From Nitrospirillum viridazoti CBAmc (GTDB taxonomy: Bacteria; Pseudomonadota; Alphaproteobacteria; Azospirillales; Azospirillaceae): a stretch of DNA of 64,000 nucleotides. Below, piece after piece: positions 36,720-46,566 of this stretch. The position numbers and the translations under genes were made by a program. Position 1 is the first letter of the stretch. The number at the start of each line of letters is the position of its first letter. Location of the stretch: positions 1,557,501 through 1,621,500 of the forward strand of contig NZ_CP022110.1 in the NCBI RefSeq assembly GCF_000730165.1, written 5' to 3'. Below the pieces are notes generated by a model. The model was not told where the DNA came from. It saw nothing but the letters and a program-made list of their open reading frames with translations, and ran no database searches.

Positions 36720-38165
36720 ATGTCCGTGAATCCCCGACCCGACCCCGCCGAGACGCCCCAGCCCCCGGCCCAGCCCCCGGCCGTCTCGGTCTTCCAGCTG
36801 TTCTCCCCCAGGCTGTTGCCCGGCACCCTCATGCTGGGCGGCGGCGTCACCCTGTTCGCGGTGGAGACCTATGTCACCGCCACGGTGGCGCCGTCCGTCG
36901 TGCGCGACATCGGTGGGCTGGAACTGTTCGCCTGGGTCACCACGCTGTATGTCGCGGCGGCGGTGCTGGGTTCCTTGTTCGTGGCCTTGCGGCCCCGGAC
37001 GTTGGGCCTGCGCGGCGTCTATACCGTGGGCGCATTGGTGTTCAGCGCCGGCAGCCTGGTCTGCGGCCTGGCGCCGTCCATGCCCGTGGTGCTGCTGGGG
37101 CGCACGGTGCAGGGCCTGGGGGCCGGCATGCTGTCCGGACTCGCCTACGCCTTCATCCGGCATGTCTATCCTGAGCCGCTGTGGCGCAAGGCCTCGACCC
37201 TCTATGCCGCCATCTGGGGGGTGGCCACCTTCCTGGGCCCCACCGCCGGCGGCCTGTTCGCCGATGGATCCGCCTGGCGCTGGGGCTTTTTCATCCTGCT
37301 ACCGCCAGCCTTGATCATGGCGGTTTCCGCCCCGCGCCTGCTGCCCCGGGTGGCGGATGAGCGAGCCGACGCCCGCGCACCCCTGGTGCAAATCGGCCTG
37401 CTGCTGGCGGCGGTGCTGCTGGTCAGCACAGCGGGAACGGAAGAGCGCGGCGACCTGAAGGCGGGGCTGCTGGGGGGGGCGCTGGCGCTGTTCGCTGCCA
37501 TGCTGGTGGTGGAACGCCGTGCCCCCCTCCGCCTGCTGCCCCAGGGGGCGGTGCTGCTGGGCCAGCCTATCGCCCGGCTGTACCTCATCATGTTCGGCCT
37601 GATCGTCACCGTCTCCAGCGATGTCTACATCCCCTATTTCCTACAGACCCTGCACGGCGTGGCACCGCTGGCCTCGGGCTATCTGGTGGCGCTGGTGGCG
37701 CTGGGCTGGACGCTGACCGCCTTTTTCACCGGCACGCTCAGCGGTGGGCGGGCGGTGCTGGCCATCAGCGCCGGCTGCGCGCTGGAAGTGGGCGCGACGC
37801 TGGCCCTGGCCCCCGTGCTGGGAGCTTCCGAGGCCTGGGACGGCCCGGTGGCCCTGCTGCCCGCGATCCTGGCCATGCTGGCCATGGGCGGCGGCGTGGG
37901 CCTGTGCTGGGCCCATTTGGTGGCGGGCGTCCTGAAGCGGGCGGGGGAGGCGGAGCAGGACAAGGCATCGGCCGCCATCGCCACCATGCAGTCCCTGGGT
38001 GGGGCCCTTGGCGCCGCCTTGTCCGGCGTCATCGCCAACAGCGCCGGCCTGGTCGACCCGGGCGGCATCATCGGCGGCCAGTCGGCCGCCCACTGGCTGT
38101 TCCTGTTGATGGCGGTGCCCGGCGCCGTCGCCTGCCTGGTGTCGCTGGTGCCCAACCGCGCCTAG
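36720..38165 (+). CDS. MFS transporter, DHA2-like multidrug efflux type
   Basis: A 481-residue membrane protein with about 14 hydrophobic helices, as expected of the DHA2 family of drug:proton antiporters. Features include the N-terminal LFAVETYVTATVAPSVVRDIGGLELFAWVTTLYVAAAVLG (motif D1-like) and GRTVQGLGAGMLSGLAYAFI (motif C-like). The first 30 residues are Pro-rich and cytoplasmic. The substrate is unknown; control by the adjacent cysteine-containing repressor suggests an oxidant- or metal-linked toxic compound. Confidence 0.88.
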   Translation: MSVNPRPDPAETPQPPAQPPAVSVFQLFSPRLLPGTLMLGGGVTLFAVETYVTATVAPSVVRDIGGLELFAWVTTLYVAAAVLGSLFVALRPRTLGLRGVYTVGALVFSAGSLVCGLAPSMPVVLLGRTVQGLGAGMLSGLAYAFIRHVYPEPLWRKASTLYAAIWGVATFLGPTAGGLFADGSAWRWGFFILLPPALIMAVSAPRLLPRVADERADARAPLVQIGLLLAAVLLVSTAGTEERGDLKAGLLGGALALFAAMLVVERRAPLRLLPQGAVLLGQPIARLYLIMFGLIVTVSSDVYIPYFLQTLHGVAPLASGYLVALVALGWTLTAFFTGTLSGGRAVLAISAGCALEVGATLALAPVLGASEAWDGPVALLPAILAMLAMGGGVGLCWAHLVAGVLKRAGEAEQDKASAAIATMQSLGGALGAALSGVIANSAGLVDPGGIIGGQSAAHWLFLLMAVPGAVACLVSLVPNRA

Positions 38166-38186
38166 ATGCCCCACACACAAATCAAA

Positions 38187-38219
38187 ACGGCGGCGGATCC
38201 CAACGATCCGCCACCGTCT
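38187..38219. terminator. Terminator between the MFS and Spy-like genes
   Basis: ACGG pairs with CCGT, and GGCGGATC (38192-38199) pairs with GATCCGCC (38205-38212), around CCAAC. The hairpin lies between two convergent genes. Confidence 0.65.
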
Positions 38220-38251
38220 TCATTCACATGGTCCCAACCGTTCGGTCAGGA

Positions 38252-38944
38252 TCAGTTGGCATCGTCGGGCAGATCCGGCGGGGGCGGCATGTCGCCGTCG
38301 TCATCACCGTCCGGGCCCGGACGGCCGGGGCCGCCGTGCATGCCCTGATCACCGGGACCGGGGCCACCGAAACGGCCGCCGCCGAAGCCGTGATGACCGC
38401 CGAAACCATGCGGACCATGATGCGGTCCGATGGCCCGCACCAGCATGGTGTCGGCCTTTTCCTTCTGTTCCGGCGTGAAGCTGGCGTACAGCGGCGCCAG
38501 CACGGCCTTCATCTCGCTGATGTGCTTGGCGTGTTCGGCCGCCATCTTCTCGGCGCGGTCCAGGCGTTCAGTCAGCGAGGGCGGGGCGGGGCGCTCGACC
38601 GGCTGGCCAGCCTTCCGGGCGGCCTCGATCTGCTCCCACCGCGCCTTGTGCTCGGCCTCGAACTTCTCGGCCTTCTGTTTCATTTCCTCGGCGTCGGCGC
38701 GAACGACGGCCTCGAATTTCTTCCACTGCCCTTCCTGGGCGGCAGTGATTTTCAGTTCGGCCTTCAAGAAGGCCAGTCGGCCATCCACATGTTCCCACGG
38801 ACCGCCGCGATGGTGCTGATGCGCCATCGCCATCGGGGGCGGAGCCGGATGGGACGTGTCCTGGGCGAAAGCGCCTGCCGCCACGCCGACGGCAAAGACA
38901 CCGACCGCCAAGGTCGAAAGGAGTTGGGTACGGAAGCGGGACAT
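38252..38944 (-). CDS. Spy/CpxP-like periplasmic LTxxQ-type protein
   Basis: A 230-residue exported protein; the signal peptide ends at AFA. Two helical LTxxQ-like repeats follow: LKITAAQEGQWKKFEAVVRADAEEM and the later LYASFTPEQKEKADTML. The family includes Spy (chaperone) and CpxP (envelope stress modulator). The mature N-terminus has a His-rich HQHHRGG, and residues 170-230 are His/Gly-rich, then acidic (GDDDGDMPPPPDLPDD). Those tails could bind metal. The gene is divergent from the hybrid kinase. Confidence 0.8.
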   Translation of the reverse strand: MSRFRTQLLSTLAVGVFAVGVAAGAFAQDTSHPAPPPMAMAHQHHRGGPWEHVDGRLAFLKAELKITAAQEGQWKKFEAVVRADAEEMKQKAEKFEAEHKARWEQIEAARKAGQPVERPAPPSLTERLDRAEKMAAEHAKHISEMKAVLAPLYASFTPEQKEKADTMLVRAIGPHHGPHGFGGHHGFGGGRFGGPGPGDQGMHGGPGRPGPDGDDDGDMPPPPDLPDDAN

Positions 38945-39172
38945 GGATCTACAAGCCTCGTCAGGTTCGTCTTCGCCGTTCTAGAACCGGCTAAGCGGAT
39001 ATACGGGCCAACGTGGAAAAACTGTCGCCGAACGCTGATGAAACCTTAAGAGGAATGTCCCGATTGGGGTATCTGCGTTAGTCTGATGTGACAAGCCGCT
39101 TCGCAATACAGGGGTGGCGCATAGGGGGAACAGCCGGCAGAAAGGCGTGTTTCCCCAAGAGGAAGAGGGGCG

Positions 39173-41890
39173 ATGCAGGGTATGGACGAGGAGCCCATGT
39201 GGCGGGACGAAGATGACGGCGGAGCCAACCCACGGCGGCCGGACGTCTTGCCCCCCTGGAAGATCCTTGTCATCGACGACGACGCCGAAGTCCACGCCCT
39301 GACCCGCATGGTCCTGAACCGCCTGCGCTTCCGCGACCGCAAGGTGGAGATCCTGTCCGCCCATTCCGGGGCGGAAGGGTTCCGGATACTGGCGGAGATG
39401 CCCGACATCGCCGTCGTGCTGCTGGACGTGGTGATGGAAACCGACGACGCCGGCCTGGTGCTGGCCCGCCGCATCCGCCGCGACCTGGGCAATGAAGCGA
39501 CGCGCATCATCCTGCGCACCGGTCAGCCGGGCATGGCGCCGGAGGAACAGGTCATCGTCGACTACGACATTGACGATTACCGCCCCAAGGCGGACCTCAG
39601 CGCCGCCCGCCTTACCACCACCATCATCACCGCCCTGCGGTCCTACGGCCACATCATGGCGCTGGAGGAGAACAAGCGCGGGCTGGAACGCATCATCGAC
39701 AGCGCCGCCACCCTGTTCCAAATCCGGTCCATGCGTGACTTCGCTACCGGTGTCCTGACCCAGGTGGGCAGCTTTCTCAGTTGCAGTCCCCTGGGCGTGG
39801 TCTGCGTGCACGCGCTGGAGGGACAGCCCCTGGGCGTGCTGGCCGCCAGCGGCGTCTACGCCTACCTGAACGATCAGGCGACCGCGCCGATACCCGGCGC
39901 CGACCTGATCGAGCGGGCGCTCAGCACCAAACGGTCCCTGTTCGTGAACGACCTCAGCGTGCTGCACATCTCCAGCCGCGAGGTGGGACGCACGGTGGTG
40001 TTGATCAAGGCGCAGGACCCTCCCTCCAACATGGACCAGCGCCTGCTGGAGCTGTTCGCCACCAAGATCCCGGCCGGCTTCGACAATGTCAGCCTGCTGG
40101 AAGGGCTGGAGGGCGACGTGGCCCGCCGCACGCGAGACCTGAAGGCCACCAACGCCATGCTGACGGAGAAGCAGGAGCGACTGGAGCGCCAGGCCCATGA
40201 TCTGGCGGTGCTGGCCCGCGACCTGGACCGCGCGCGGGTCCAGGCCCAAGCCGCCAGCCAGAGCAAATCGGAATTCCTGGCCAACATGAGCCATGAGATC
40301 CGCACCCCCATGAACGGTGTCATGGGCATGGTGCAACTGCTGCTGGACACGCCGCTGAACGAAGAGCAGCGGGGCTTCACCCAGGCCATCCGTGAAAGCG
40401 CCGAAGCCCTGCTGGGGGTCATCGACGACATCCTGGACATCTCCAAGCTGGAAGCGGGCAAGGTCGACCTGGACATTGTCGACTTCTCCTTGGGCGGCCT
40501 GCTGGACGGTGTCGCCACCATCCTGGCACCCCGGGCGCGGGAAAAGGGCCTGGCCTTCCGCACGGAACTGCTGGGGGGCGATGATCAGGGCGGCGATCTG
40601 GACGCCGGCGGCCGGCTGGTGCTGGTGCGGGGCGATCCCACCCGCCTGCGCCAGATCCTGGTCAACCTGGTGGGCAACGCCATCAAGTTCACCCTGCGCG
40701 GCGAGGTCAACGTCAGCCTGGCGCTGACGCCGCAGGCGCGCGCCAACGGCCGTACCGGCCTCAGCCTGCGGGGGGAGGTGAGGGACACCGGCATTGGCGT
40801 CGATGCCGAGCAGGCGGCCCGCCTGTTCGAAAGCTTCAGCCAGGCCGACACCTCCATCACCCGGCGCTTCGGTGGCACAGGCCTGGGGCTGGCCATTTGC
40901 CGCCAGCTGGTGGAACTGATGGGCGGCACCATCGGCGTGTCCAGCCAGCCCGGCACCGGCAGCACCTTCTGGTTCACGGTACCGCTGGAACCGGCGGAAC
41001 AGCCCTTCCAGGAGGGGTTCACGGCGCCCTTGCCCGCCAGCCGCCCGTCCCCCGCGGTCTGGGGCGGCAGCGGCGCGCCGCCCATGCCGGCGGAAGGCCG
41101 CGGCGTGGGGCGCTGTGTCCTGCTGGTGGAGGACAATCCCGTGAACCAGGAGGTGGCCAGCCTGATGCTGGCCAAGGAGGGGTTCGAGGCGGTCCTGGTG
41201 CAGGACGGGGTCGACGCGCTGGAGGCTGTGCGCTGCCGCCGCTTCGACCTGGTGCTGATGGACATCCAGATGCCGCGCATGGACGGCATCGAGGCCACGC
41301 GGCGCATGCGCGCCATGGGCGCCCGCATGCCTATCATCGCCATCACCGCCAATGCCATGGCGGGCATGCGCGAGGAATACCTGGCCGCCGGCATGGACGA
41401 TTATGTCGCCAAGCCCTTCGACCGGGGCCATTTCATCGGCAAGGTGGTGCACTGGGCCTGCGGCCAGGCCGCCGAACCGGAGACTCCGCCGGAACCCGTG
41501 GCCTCGGTGCCGCCCTTGTTCGGCATCCTGGCGGAGGACAGGCTGGGTGAATTGGCCGCCATGGCGGCACGCCCGGACTTCATCCGCATCGTGAGCGGCT
41601 TCCTCACCCTGGGCAAGCAGCGGGTGGAAACGCTGGCGGAAGCGGCGCGCAACCGCGACCTGAAGGCCCTGCGCGCGGAGTCGCACGACCTGATGGCCAC
41701 CGCCGGCACCTGCGGCCTGATCCGCCTGCAGGATCTGGCCATGGCCCTGCATGAGGCCTGCGTGGCGGCGGACCTGGACCGTGCGGTGGCTGTCGCCCAG
41801 TCAGCGGTGGAGTTCGGGCGGCAGGATTGGGAGTTGCTGCGCGAACGCTTCCTCTCCGACGCCGAGGAACCTCCTGCACCGCCCACCTGA
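39173..41890 (+). CDS. Hybrid histidine kinase: REC-DUF3369-HisKA-HATPase-REC-Hpt
   Basis: A 905-residue cytoplasmic phosphorelay protein without membrane segments. The N-terminal receiver has Asp85 in [13 protein letters not shown]3369 (GAF-like) domain follows at about 165-330, then a coiled coil, and the kinase with His374 in [13 protein letters not shown]1 and G2 boxes follow ([21 protein letters not shown]). The second receiver carries Asp697 in [11 protein letters not shown]. The C-terminal helical domain has His838 in [14 protein letters not shown], a probable Hpt site. GAGGGG precedes the ATG. The final DNA-binding partner is not in the neighbourhood. Confidence 0.9.
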   Translation: MQGMDEEPMWRDEDDGGANPRRPDVLPPWKILVIDDDAEVHALTRMVLNRLRFRDRKVEILSAHSGAEGFRILAEMPDIAVVLLDVVMETDDAGLVLARRIRRDLGNEATRIILRTGQPGMAPEEQVIVDYDIDDYRPKADLSAARLTTTIITALRSYGHIMALEENKRGLERIIDSAATLFQIRSMRDFATGVLTQVGSFLSCSPLGVVCVHALEGQPLGVLAASGVYAYLNDQATAPIPGADLIERALSTKRSLFVNDLSVLHISSREVGRTVVLIKAQDPPSNMDQRLLELFATKIPAGFDNVSLLEGLEGDVARRTRDLKATNAMLTEKQERLERQAHDLAVLARDLDRARVQAQAASQSKSEFLANMSHEIRTPMNGVMGMVQLLLDTPLNEEQRGFTQAIRESAEALLGVIDDILDISKLEAGKVDLDIVDFSLGGLLDGVATILAPRAREKGLAFRTELLGGDDQGGDLDAGGRLVLVRGDPTRLRQILVNLVGNAIKFTLRGEVNVSLALTPQARANGRTGLSLRGEVRDTGIGVDAEQAARLFESFSQADTSITRRFGGTGLGLAICRQLVELMGGTIGVSSQPGTGSTFWFTVPLEPAEQPFQEGFTAPLPASRPSPAVWGGSGAPPMPAEGRGVGRCVLLVEDNPVNQEVASLMLAKEGFEAVLVQDGVDALEAVRCRRFDLVLMDIQMPRMDGIEATRRMRAMGARMPIIAITANAMAGMREEYLAAGMDDYVAKPFDRGHFIGKVVHWACGQAAEPETPPEPVASVPPLFGILAEDRLGELAAMAARPDFIRIVSGFLTLGKQRVETLAEAARNRDLKALRAESHDLMATAGTCGLIRLQDLAMALHEACVAADLDRAVAVAQSAVEFGRQDWELLRERFLSDAEEPPAPPT

Positions 41891-41967
41891 TAATAGGGCC
41901 GGGGCTTTGTTCGCTGAGCCTTTCTTTAGCGAGCGGCTCCACGCTCCAGGAGCAAGGCACAGACAAG

Positions 41968-41998
41968 AACGGCCTCCCCGGTGGTCGGGGAGGCCGTT
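41968..41998. terminator. Terminator between the hybrid kinase and proQ-like genes
   Basis: AACGGCCTCCCCG (41968-41980) and CGGGGAGGCCGTT (41986-41998) are a perfect 13-bp inverted repeat with a five-base loop, between two convergent genes. Confidence 0.75.
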
Positions 41999-42029
41999 CA
42001 TGAGGCCGGGATGCCTTAAAGAACGATGC

Positions 42030-42857
42030 TTACTGGAACGTGGTGTCCAGGGCGCGCAGGGTCCACAGGGCCTGCTCACGCTCCTCGGGCTCGATGCGTT
42101 CCGCCCGGCCGCCATCCAGGGTGACACGTCGGGTGTTGCGCACCACAGCGGCCAGATAGGCCGGATGGGCGCGATAGACGAACAGGAAGGACTCGGCGGC
42201 GGCGATCAACTCGGCGTCGCCGAGGGCGCGGGCCAATTCCTTTTCCACCGTCAGGCTCAGCGGCACCGGATCCTCGGGGAAGGCCTCGGGGAAGCGGCGG
42301 CTCAGCTGGGTATGGACGTTCGCCAGGTCTTCCGGCAGTTCCAGCGCCGTGCCCGCCACACGGGGCAGGGAGATGGTGGCGCCATCGAAATCGTTCACCA
42401 CCACGCGCGGCGGCCACAGGACGTGCGGCCGGTCGCTGGCGTCGTCCTCACGGCCGCGGCCGCCGTGGGCGGGGCGTCCGCCAGGACGGCCGCGCGGCTC
42501 ACCGCCGTGGGGGCGGCTGTCGCGGTTGTCCTGGTAACGGTTTTCCAGGGCCCGGTAGTTGGGGCGGAAATCGCTGTCCGGACGCTCATAATCGTGATGC
42601 GCCGGACGGTAGGGCGCGTCACCGCGGGACTGGCGGCGCTCACCGAACTCCTGGTCCGGCTGGCGGTCGCCCCGGTCGAAGCGACCGGTGTCACGATCGG
42701 CGTGGCCGCCGCTGCGGCTGCGTACCGGCGTAGGGGCCCGTTCCAGGACGACGACGCGTTTTGTTGCGCCGCGGTCACCGACGGTACCGCGCTGCGCGGC
42801 GTCGAGAGTCAGTTTAGTTTCAAAGCCCAACGGCTTCTTGAGAGATAAAGTTGTCAT
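42030..42857 (-). CDS. ProQ/FinO-domain RNA-binding protein with IF2-like N-terminus
   Basis: A 275-residue protein in three parts. Residues 1-40 (LSLKKPLGFETKLTLDAAQRGTVGDRGATKRVVVLE) resemble the basic N-terminal segment of alphaproteobacterial IF2. Residues 45-145 are a disordered, highly charged linker rich in Arg, Asp and Gly (GRPGGRPAHGGRGRED). The C-terminal part (LSRRFPEAFPEDPVPLSLTVEKEL, FVYRAHPAYLAAVV, RRVTLDGG, IEPEEREQAL) fits a ProQ/FinO RNA chaperone domain. ProQ proteins stabilise sRNAs and mRNA 3' ends. An alternative start is ATG 42866. Confidence 0.75.
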   Translation of the reverse strand: MTTLSLKKPLGFETKLTLDAAQRGTVGDRGATKRVVVLERAPTPVRSRSGGHADRDTGRFDRGDRQPDQEFGERRQSRGDAPYRPAHHDYERPDSDFRPNYRALENRYQDNRDSRPHGGEPRGRPGGRPAHGGRGREDDASDRPHVLWPPRVVVNDFDGATISLPRVAGTALELPEDLANVHTQLSRRFPEAFPEDPVPLSLTVEKELARALGDAELIAAAESFLFVYRAHPAYLAAVVRNTRRVTLDGGRAERIEPEEREQALWTLRALDTTFQ

Positions 42858-43322
42858 GGCATCCATCCCGGCTCAAGGCAACGATACCAGCTTTTTGCTG
42901 CGGTGCCGCAACCAGAAAGTCAGTTCCAAGCCCTCGTTTGATGCAGCCTTGATTTAACCAGCGTGCATGACCCGAGCCTTCGCGTGCCAAGGCCGTGCCA
43001 ACCGGTCAAATTCCGCCCTCACCGCAAGGGCGGTGGCGAACGAAAACGTTAAAGAAACCGGAGGCGAAACGAGTAATGGCATGGAAGCGACTGGTGGCGA
43101 CCCCTGTTCGGTATCGTCTTGCCCCATGAGCATCACTATCTGCCCCAGCGGTTAAGGAAAGTTTTACAAGGCTCACGTGTAACGGCAGGCCCCCACAGTC
43201 TTCCCATTTTCTGCCTGCATGTCCGCTGCGCGCGTGTTGCAGGGCAGACAATGATCGCTGGCCTTGATCAGCCCTTTGCGCAAGCCGGGCGAAGACATGC
43301 AGCCAGGACGGCGACTCCAAAC

Positions 43323-43364
43323 AAAAAGCCGGACGATGACGGTCATGTCATCGTCCGGCTTTTT
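43323..43364. terminator. Strong bidirectional terminator downstream of the Xre gene
   Basis: An 18-bp perfect inverted repeat (43323-43340 and 43347-43364) with a six-base loop, flanked by five A on the left and five T on the right. It ends the Xre transcript from the right and could end an unknown plus-strand transcript from the 42858-43322 stretch, in which I see no gene. Confidence 0.9.
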
Positions 43365-43450
43365 CAATCCATCCGCGCCGTGGTTGGTTCCGAACCATGC
43401 CGCAGCGCAAAACGGATAGGCTTAACGGCCTTTGAAGGCCGCCTTTGGCC

Positions 43451-43915
43451 TCAGCCGTTATGGTTGGCCAGCGACTTGGCCAAGGCCATGATGCTGTCGC
43501 GCACCGAGCTTTCGCTGATACGGGAATAGGCCCGCACCAGTTCCAGGGTCTCGCGCCGCTCACTGGGCGGGCGGCCACCTTCCACCGCCGCCTCGATGGC
43601 CGGCGCCGGAATTTGGCCCTGGGGGCCCAGGCCGTCGAAGAAGAAGCTGATGGGAACGTCCAACACCTGGGCGATCTTGTGCAGCATGGAGGCGGAGATA
43701 CGGTTGGCGCCGCGCTCGTACTTCTGCACCTGCTGGAAGGTCAGACCGATGGCCTCGCCCAGCTTCTCCTGGCTCATGCCGATGAGGGTGCGGCGCAGGC
43801 GCACGCGCCCGCCGACATAACTGTCCACGCTGGTGCCGGTCTCTTCCTCGGCCGCCAGCATGGTGCGCTTGCGGGTCTTGCCCCGGCCGGTATTCGGCTT
43901 GTCCGTCGTCGTCAT
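43451..43915 (-). CDS. Xre-family (Cro/CI-type) helix-turn-helix regulator
   Basis: A 154-residue regulator widespread in alphaproteobacteria. The HTH_3 domain lies at about residues 33-90: GGRVRLRRTLIGMSQEKLGEAIGLTFQQVQKYERGANRISASMLHKIAQVLDVPISFFF. A C-terminal helical part (ETLELVRAYSRISESSVRDSIMALAKSLA) follows and is conserved in this group. The first 30 residues are basic and disordered. No target is evident. Palindromes at 44172-44213 lie about 260 bases upstream. Confidence 0.92.
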   Translation of the reverse strand: MTTTDKPNTGRGKTRKRTMLAAEEETGTSVDSYVGGRVRLRRTLIGMSQEKLGEAIGLTFQQVQKYERGANRISASMLHKIAQVLDVPISFFFDGLGPQGQIPAPAIEAAVEGGRPPSERRETLELVRAYSRISESSVRDSIMALAKSLANHNG

Positions 43916-44171
43916 TTCCTAAATCCTATCGCTCGTGAGGGGGCGAGGCAGTCTCCCCAGGATATCCACGCGAATTGTGGCCATCTTGGGGACTTGGCCT
44001 CTCTGACCACCGCCATCAAGGGCCGATACACGGCACCCCCAGCACGGGATCGTCGCCAATTCCGCCGCCCGGGTCCGCCACCCGCCTCTGGTATCCGCGC
44101 TCAGCCATCAGGGATGGCGACGCCGCGAATAAAGAAAGGGGCCGAACCGGGGCAGTCCATATAAGGACATC

Positions 44172-44213
44172 GTAAACAAGTTTACATACGGTAAATAAGG
44201 GAATTCCCTTATT
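44172..44213. promoter_or_regulatory. Cluster of palindromes upstream of the Xre gene
   Basis: GTAAAC-AA-GTTTAC (44172-44185) and the uninterrupted 20-base palindrome AATAAGGGAATTCCCTTATT (44194-44213) lie 8 bases apart in an A/T-rich island. Regulator binding or a transcript end are the likely roles. No gene was found in the 43916-44482 gap. Confidence 0.55.
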
Positions 44214-44405
44214 CCTGATAGACTACAAAGTAGGGGATAGGGGCGCTGCCGGCATCCCTGTCCTGCAGAGGTAGTTCTTTCCCCGCCGGCTGCGGGTCCC
44301 ATGATCCCGCCCCCGCCAAAAAGGTGCAGCACATCGCCGCGCGTGCGCGGGCAAAGGGTATAGGCCCCACCGAACGCGCCGGGCGCCGAATGGTCCCCAA
44401 ACGCC

Positions 44406-44435
44406 GACGGGGCGCGACATTGGTCGCGCCCCGTC
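44406..44435 (-). terminator. Hairpin after the chemoreceptor gene
   Basis: GACGGGGCGCGAC and GTCGCGCCCCGTC form a perfect 13-bp stem with loop ATTG, about 50 bases beyond the stop of the minus-strand chemoreceptor gene. The T tract is weak. Confidence 0.65.
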
Positions 44436-44482
44436 CCGACTCGCAAGATATGAGGTGATGCCGCCCCGGGGGCGGCTGTGGC

Positions 44483-46378
44483 TCAAGCCGCGGCGATAGC
44501 CGACAGGAAGTCGGATACGGCGCGCTGCAGTTCCTTGGCCTGCACCGACAGGTCGCTGCTGGCTGTGAACACCTGGTTGGTGGCGAGGCCCGTGTCGTTC
44601 GCGGCGCGGGCCACGGTACCGATATCGCCGCCGACACGGGTGACGCCTTGTGCCGCATCCGTCATGGTGACGGCGATGGCCTGGGTGGCACGCGCCTGGT
44701 CGGTGATGGTGCGGGCGATGCCGTCGTTCACCTGGTCGATACGCATCACCGCCGCCACGATCTCACGGAAAGCCTGAACCGCCTGGGCGATGGCGGCCTG
44801 CATGGCGGCGATTTCCTGCTGGATGTCCTGCGTGGCCTGGGCCGTCTGGCCGGCCAGGCCCTTGACCTCGCTGGCTACCACGGCGAAGCCGCGGCCGGCC
44901 TCGCCGGCACGCGCCGCCTCGATGGTGGCGTTCAGCGCCAGCAGGTTGGTCTGCCCGGCGATGGTCTGGATCAGGGCCACGACGTCGGTGATGCGGCGCG
45001 AGGCCACGGTCAGCCGCTCGATCAGCTCGCTGGTGCCCTTGGTGCTGTCGGCGGTGGTACGGGCCAACTTCGCGGCCTCGGCCACGCTTTCCAGCACGTC
45101 GGCCGTGGTGGCGCGCAGTTGCTCGGCCGCGCTCACGGCCCCCTGAATGGTGCCGTTGGCCGATTGGGCGGCCGTCTCGGCGGCGCTGGCGGCGGTGGAG
45201 GCACCGGCGGCGGTGCGCGACACGGCCCGCGCCGTTTCCACCAGGCCGTGGGCAGCCTCTGTGACCGAGCCCAGGATGCGGCCGGCCTTGGTCTCGAAGC
45301 TATGGGCCGTATCCTCCAGGGCGCGGCGGCGCATTTCCTCGGCCCGCGCGCGCTCCTGGTCCCGCTCCACGTTCAGGCGCTCCACGGCGCGGGCGTTGTC
45401 GCGGAAGACGGACAGGCTGTCCACCATCTCCCCGATTTCATCCTTGCGGGCCGCAGGCAGGGCCACGTCCAGCCGACCGCCGGCCAGGTCCCGGGTGGCG
45501 CCAGCCACGGCCAGCAGGGGGGAAAGCACGCCGCGCATCAGGAACAGGGCCGCCAGGCTACACAGGACCAAGCCCAGCGCCGTGCTGGCCTGGATGCCGT
45601 GGTTCAGGTCGTCGATGACGCCCAGGGCCGTCTGGTTGCCCGCGCGCACCTGGGCCTGGTCGCCCTTGGCCACCAGCTTCATCGCCTCCGCCATGCGGTC
45701 CAGATGGTCGTTCAGCCCGTCGACCTGGGCCGACAGCTTCAGTAGCTGGTCCGCCGGGGCGGCGCTTTTGCCCGCCAGCGGCTTCAGCGCCATGGCGGTT
45801 TCCTGAAGGGCGTCGAACTGGGTCTTGGCCATTTGCACCTTGGTGGCCACGTCCCCCAGCGGGCTGTTCTCGCCGGTACCGCCCGCGCGCTCCCGCGCGG
45901 CGACGCGGCGCACCTCTTCCAGGCCGGCAGCGTAGGTGGTGGCGATGGCCCGCAGGGAGTTGTTCAGCTCCGCCGGTTCCGCCACGGACAAGGTACCCAT
46001 CAGCGTCTGGGTCAGCAGCACCTGCACCTGCATGTTCTTCAGGGTGGCCGCCAGCCCCAGGTCGGCCATGGCGCCGTCGGTCTGGGCGGTGGTGCCTTCC
46101 AGGATGGCGCGGGACTGGCGGGCGATGCCGATGCCGATGGCGCTTTGCAGCAGGACCAGGAACAGCAGCGTGCCGCCCACGGCCATGAACTTGGACCGCA
46201 GCCGCGTGGGGCGCGGCACCAGGCGGCCCAGCACGCGCCCGAGGCGCGCCAGGAACCGCCCCGCGGCGGCGGCGGCACGGCTGTTCAGCGTGGGGGACAG
46301 GCGGGTGCGCAGGACGGTCCGGAGGGCCGAGAGGCGGGCGACGGGGAGGGCAAGGCGGGCGGGGGGCGTCTGGCGCAT
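44483..46378 (-). CDS. Methyl-accepting chemotaxis protein
   Basis: A 631-residue chemoreceptor. A first membrane helix ([23 protein letters not shown]) is followed by a periplasmic four-helix-type sensor of about 190 residues, a second helix ([23 protein letters not shown]) and a HAMP domain. The signalling tip is conserved: [34 protein letters not shown]. The basic N-terminal 60 residues before the first helix are unusually long and Arg-rich. The ligand cannot be predicted. The start is ATG 46378 with AGGATGG upstream; the frame is open to 46465. Confidence 0.92.
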   Translation of the reverse strand: MRQTPPARLALPVARLSALRTVLRTRLSPTLNSRAAAAAGRFLARLGRVLGRLVPRPTRLRSKFMAVGGTLLFLVLLQSAIGIGIARQSRAILEGTTAQTDGAMADLGLAATLKNMQVQVLLTQTLMGTLSVAEPAELNNSLRAIATTYAAGLEEVRRVAARERAGGTGENSPLGDVATKVQMAKTQFDALQETAMALKPLAGKSAAPADQLLKLSAQVDGLNDHLDRMAEAMKLVAKGDQAQVRAGNQTALGVIDDLNHGIQASTALGLVLCSLAALFLMRGVLSPLLAVAGATRDLAGGRLDVALPAARKDEIGEMVDSLSVFRDNARAVERLNVERDQERARAEEMRRRALEDTAHSFETKAGRILGSVTEAAHGLVETARAVSRTAAGASTAASAAETAAQSANGTIQGAVSAAEQLRATTADVLESVAEAAKLARTTADSTKGTSELIERLTVASRRITDVVALIQTIAGQTNLLALNATIEAARAGEAGRGFAVVASEVKGLAGQTAQATQDIQQEIAAMQAAIAQAVQAFREIVAAVMRIDQVNDGIARTITDQARATQAIAVTMTDAAQGVTRVGGDIGTVARAANDTGLATNQVFTASSDLSVQAKELQRAVSDFLSAIAAA

Positions 46379-46566
46379 GGGGGGCGGCCATCCTGGCAGG
46401 GGCGGAGAACCCCTAAGGCCGGTGGGCGGCCGGGGCGGACCCACCTTACAAACCGCCCCGGCCACCGAATAATCACAGCCGTGTTAAATTTGGGTTTAAA
46501 CTTTGCGACAGCACCCAACAGCTTCCATAAAATGCAATCCTATCTTCAGGATAGGTTATCCAATGC

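Noticed and set aside
43119-43529. 137-codon plus-strand frame across the bidirectional terminator and the Xre 3' end
   Set aside because: It runs through a strong terminator hairpin and overlaps the Xre gene on the other strand; no ribosome site or recognisable motif.
44209-44658. 149-codon minus-strand frame between the chemoreceptor and Xre genes
   Set aside because: It overlaps the chemoreceptor 3' end and the terminator, and the product is Pro/Arg/Ser-rich without any fold-like pattern.
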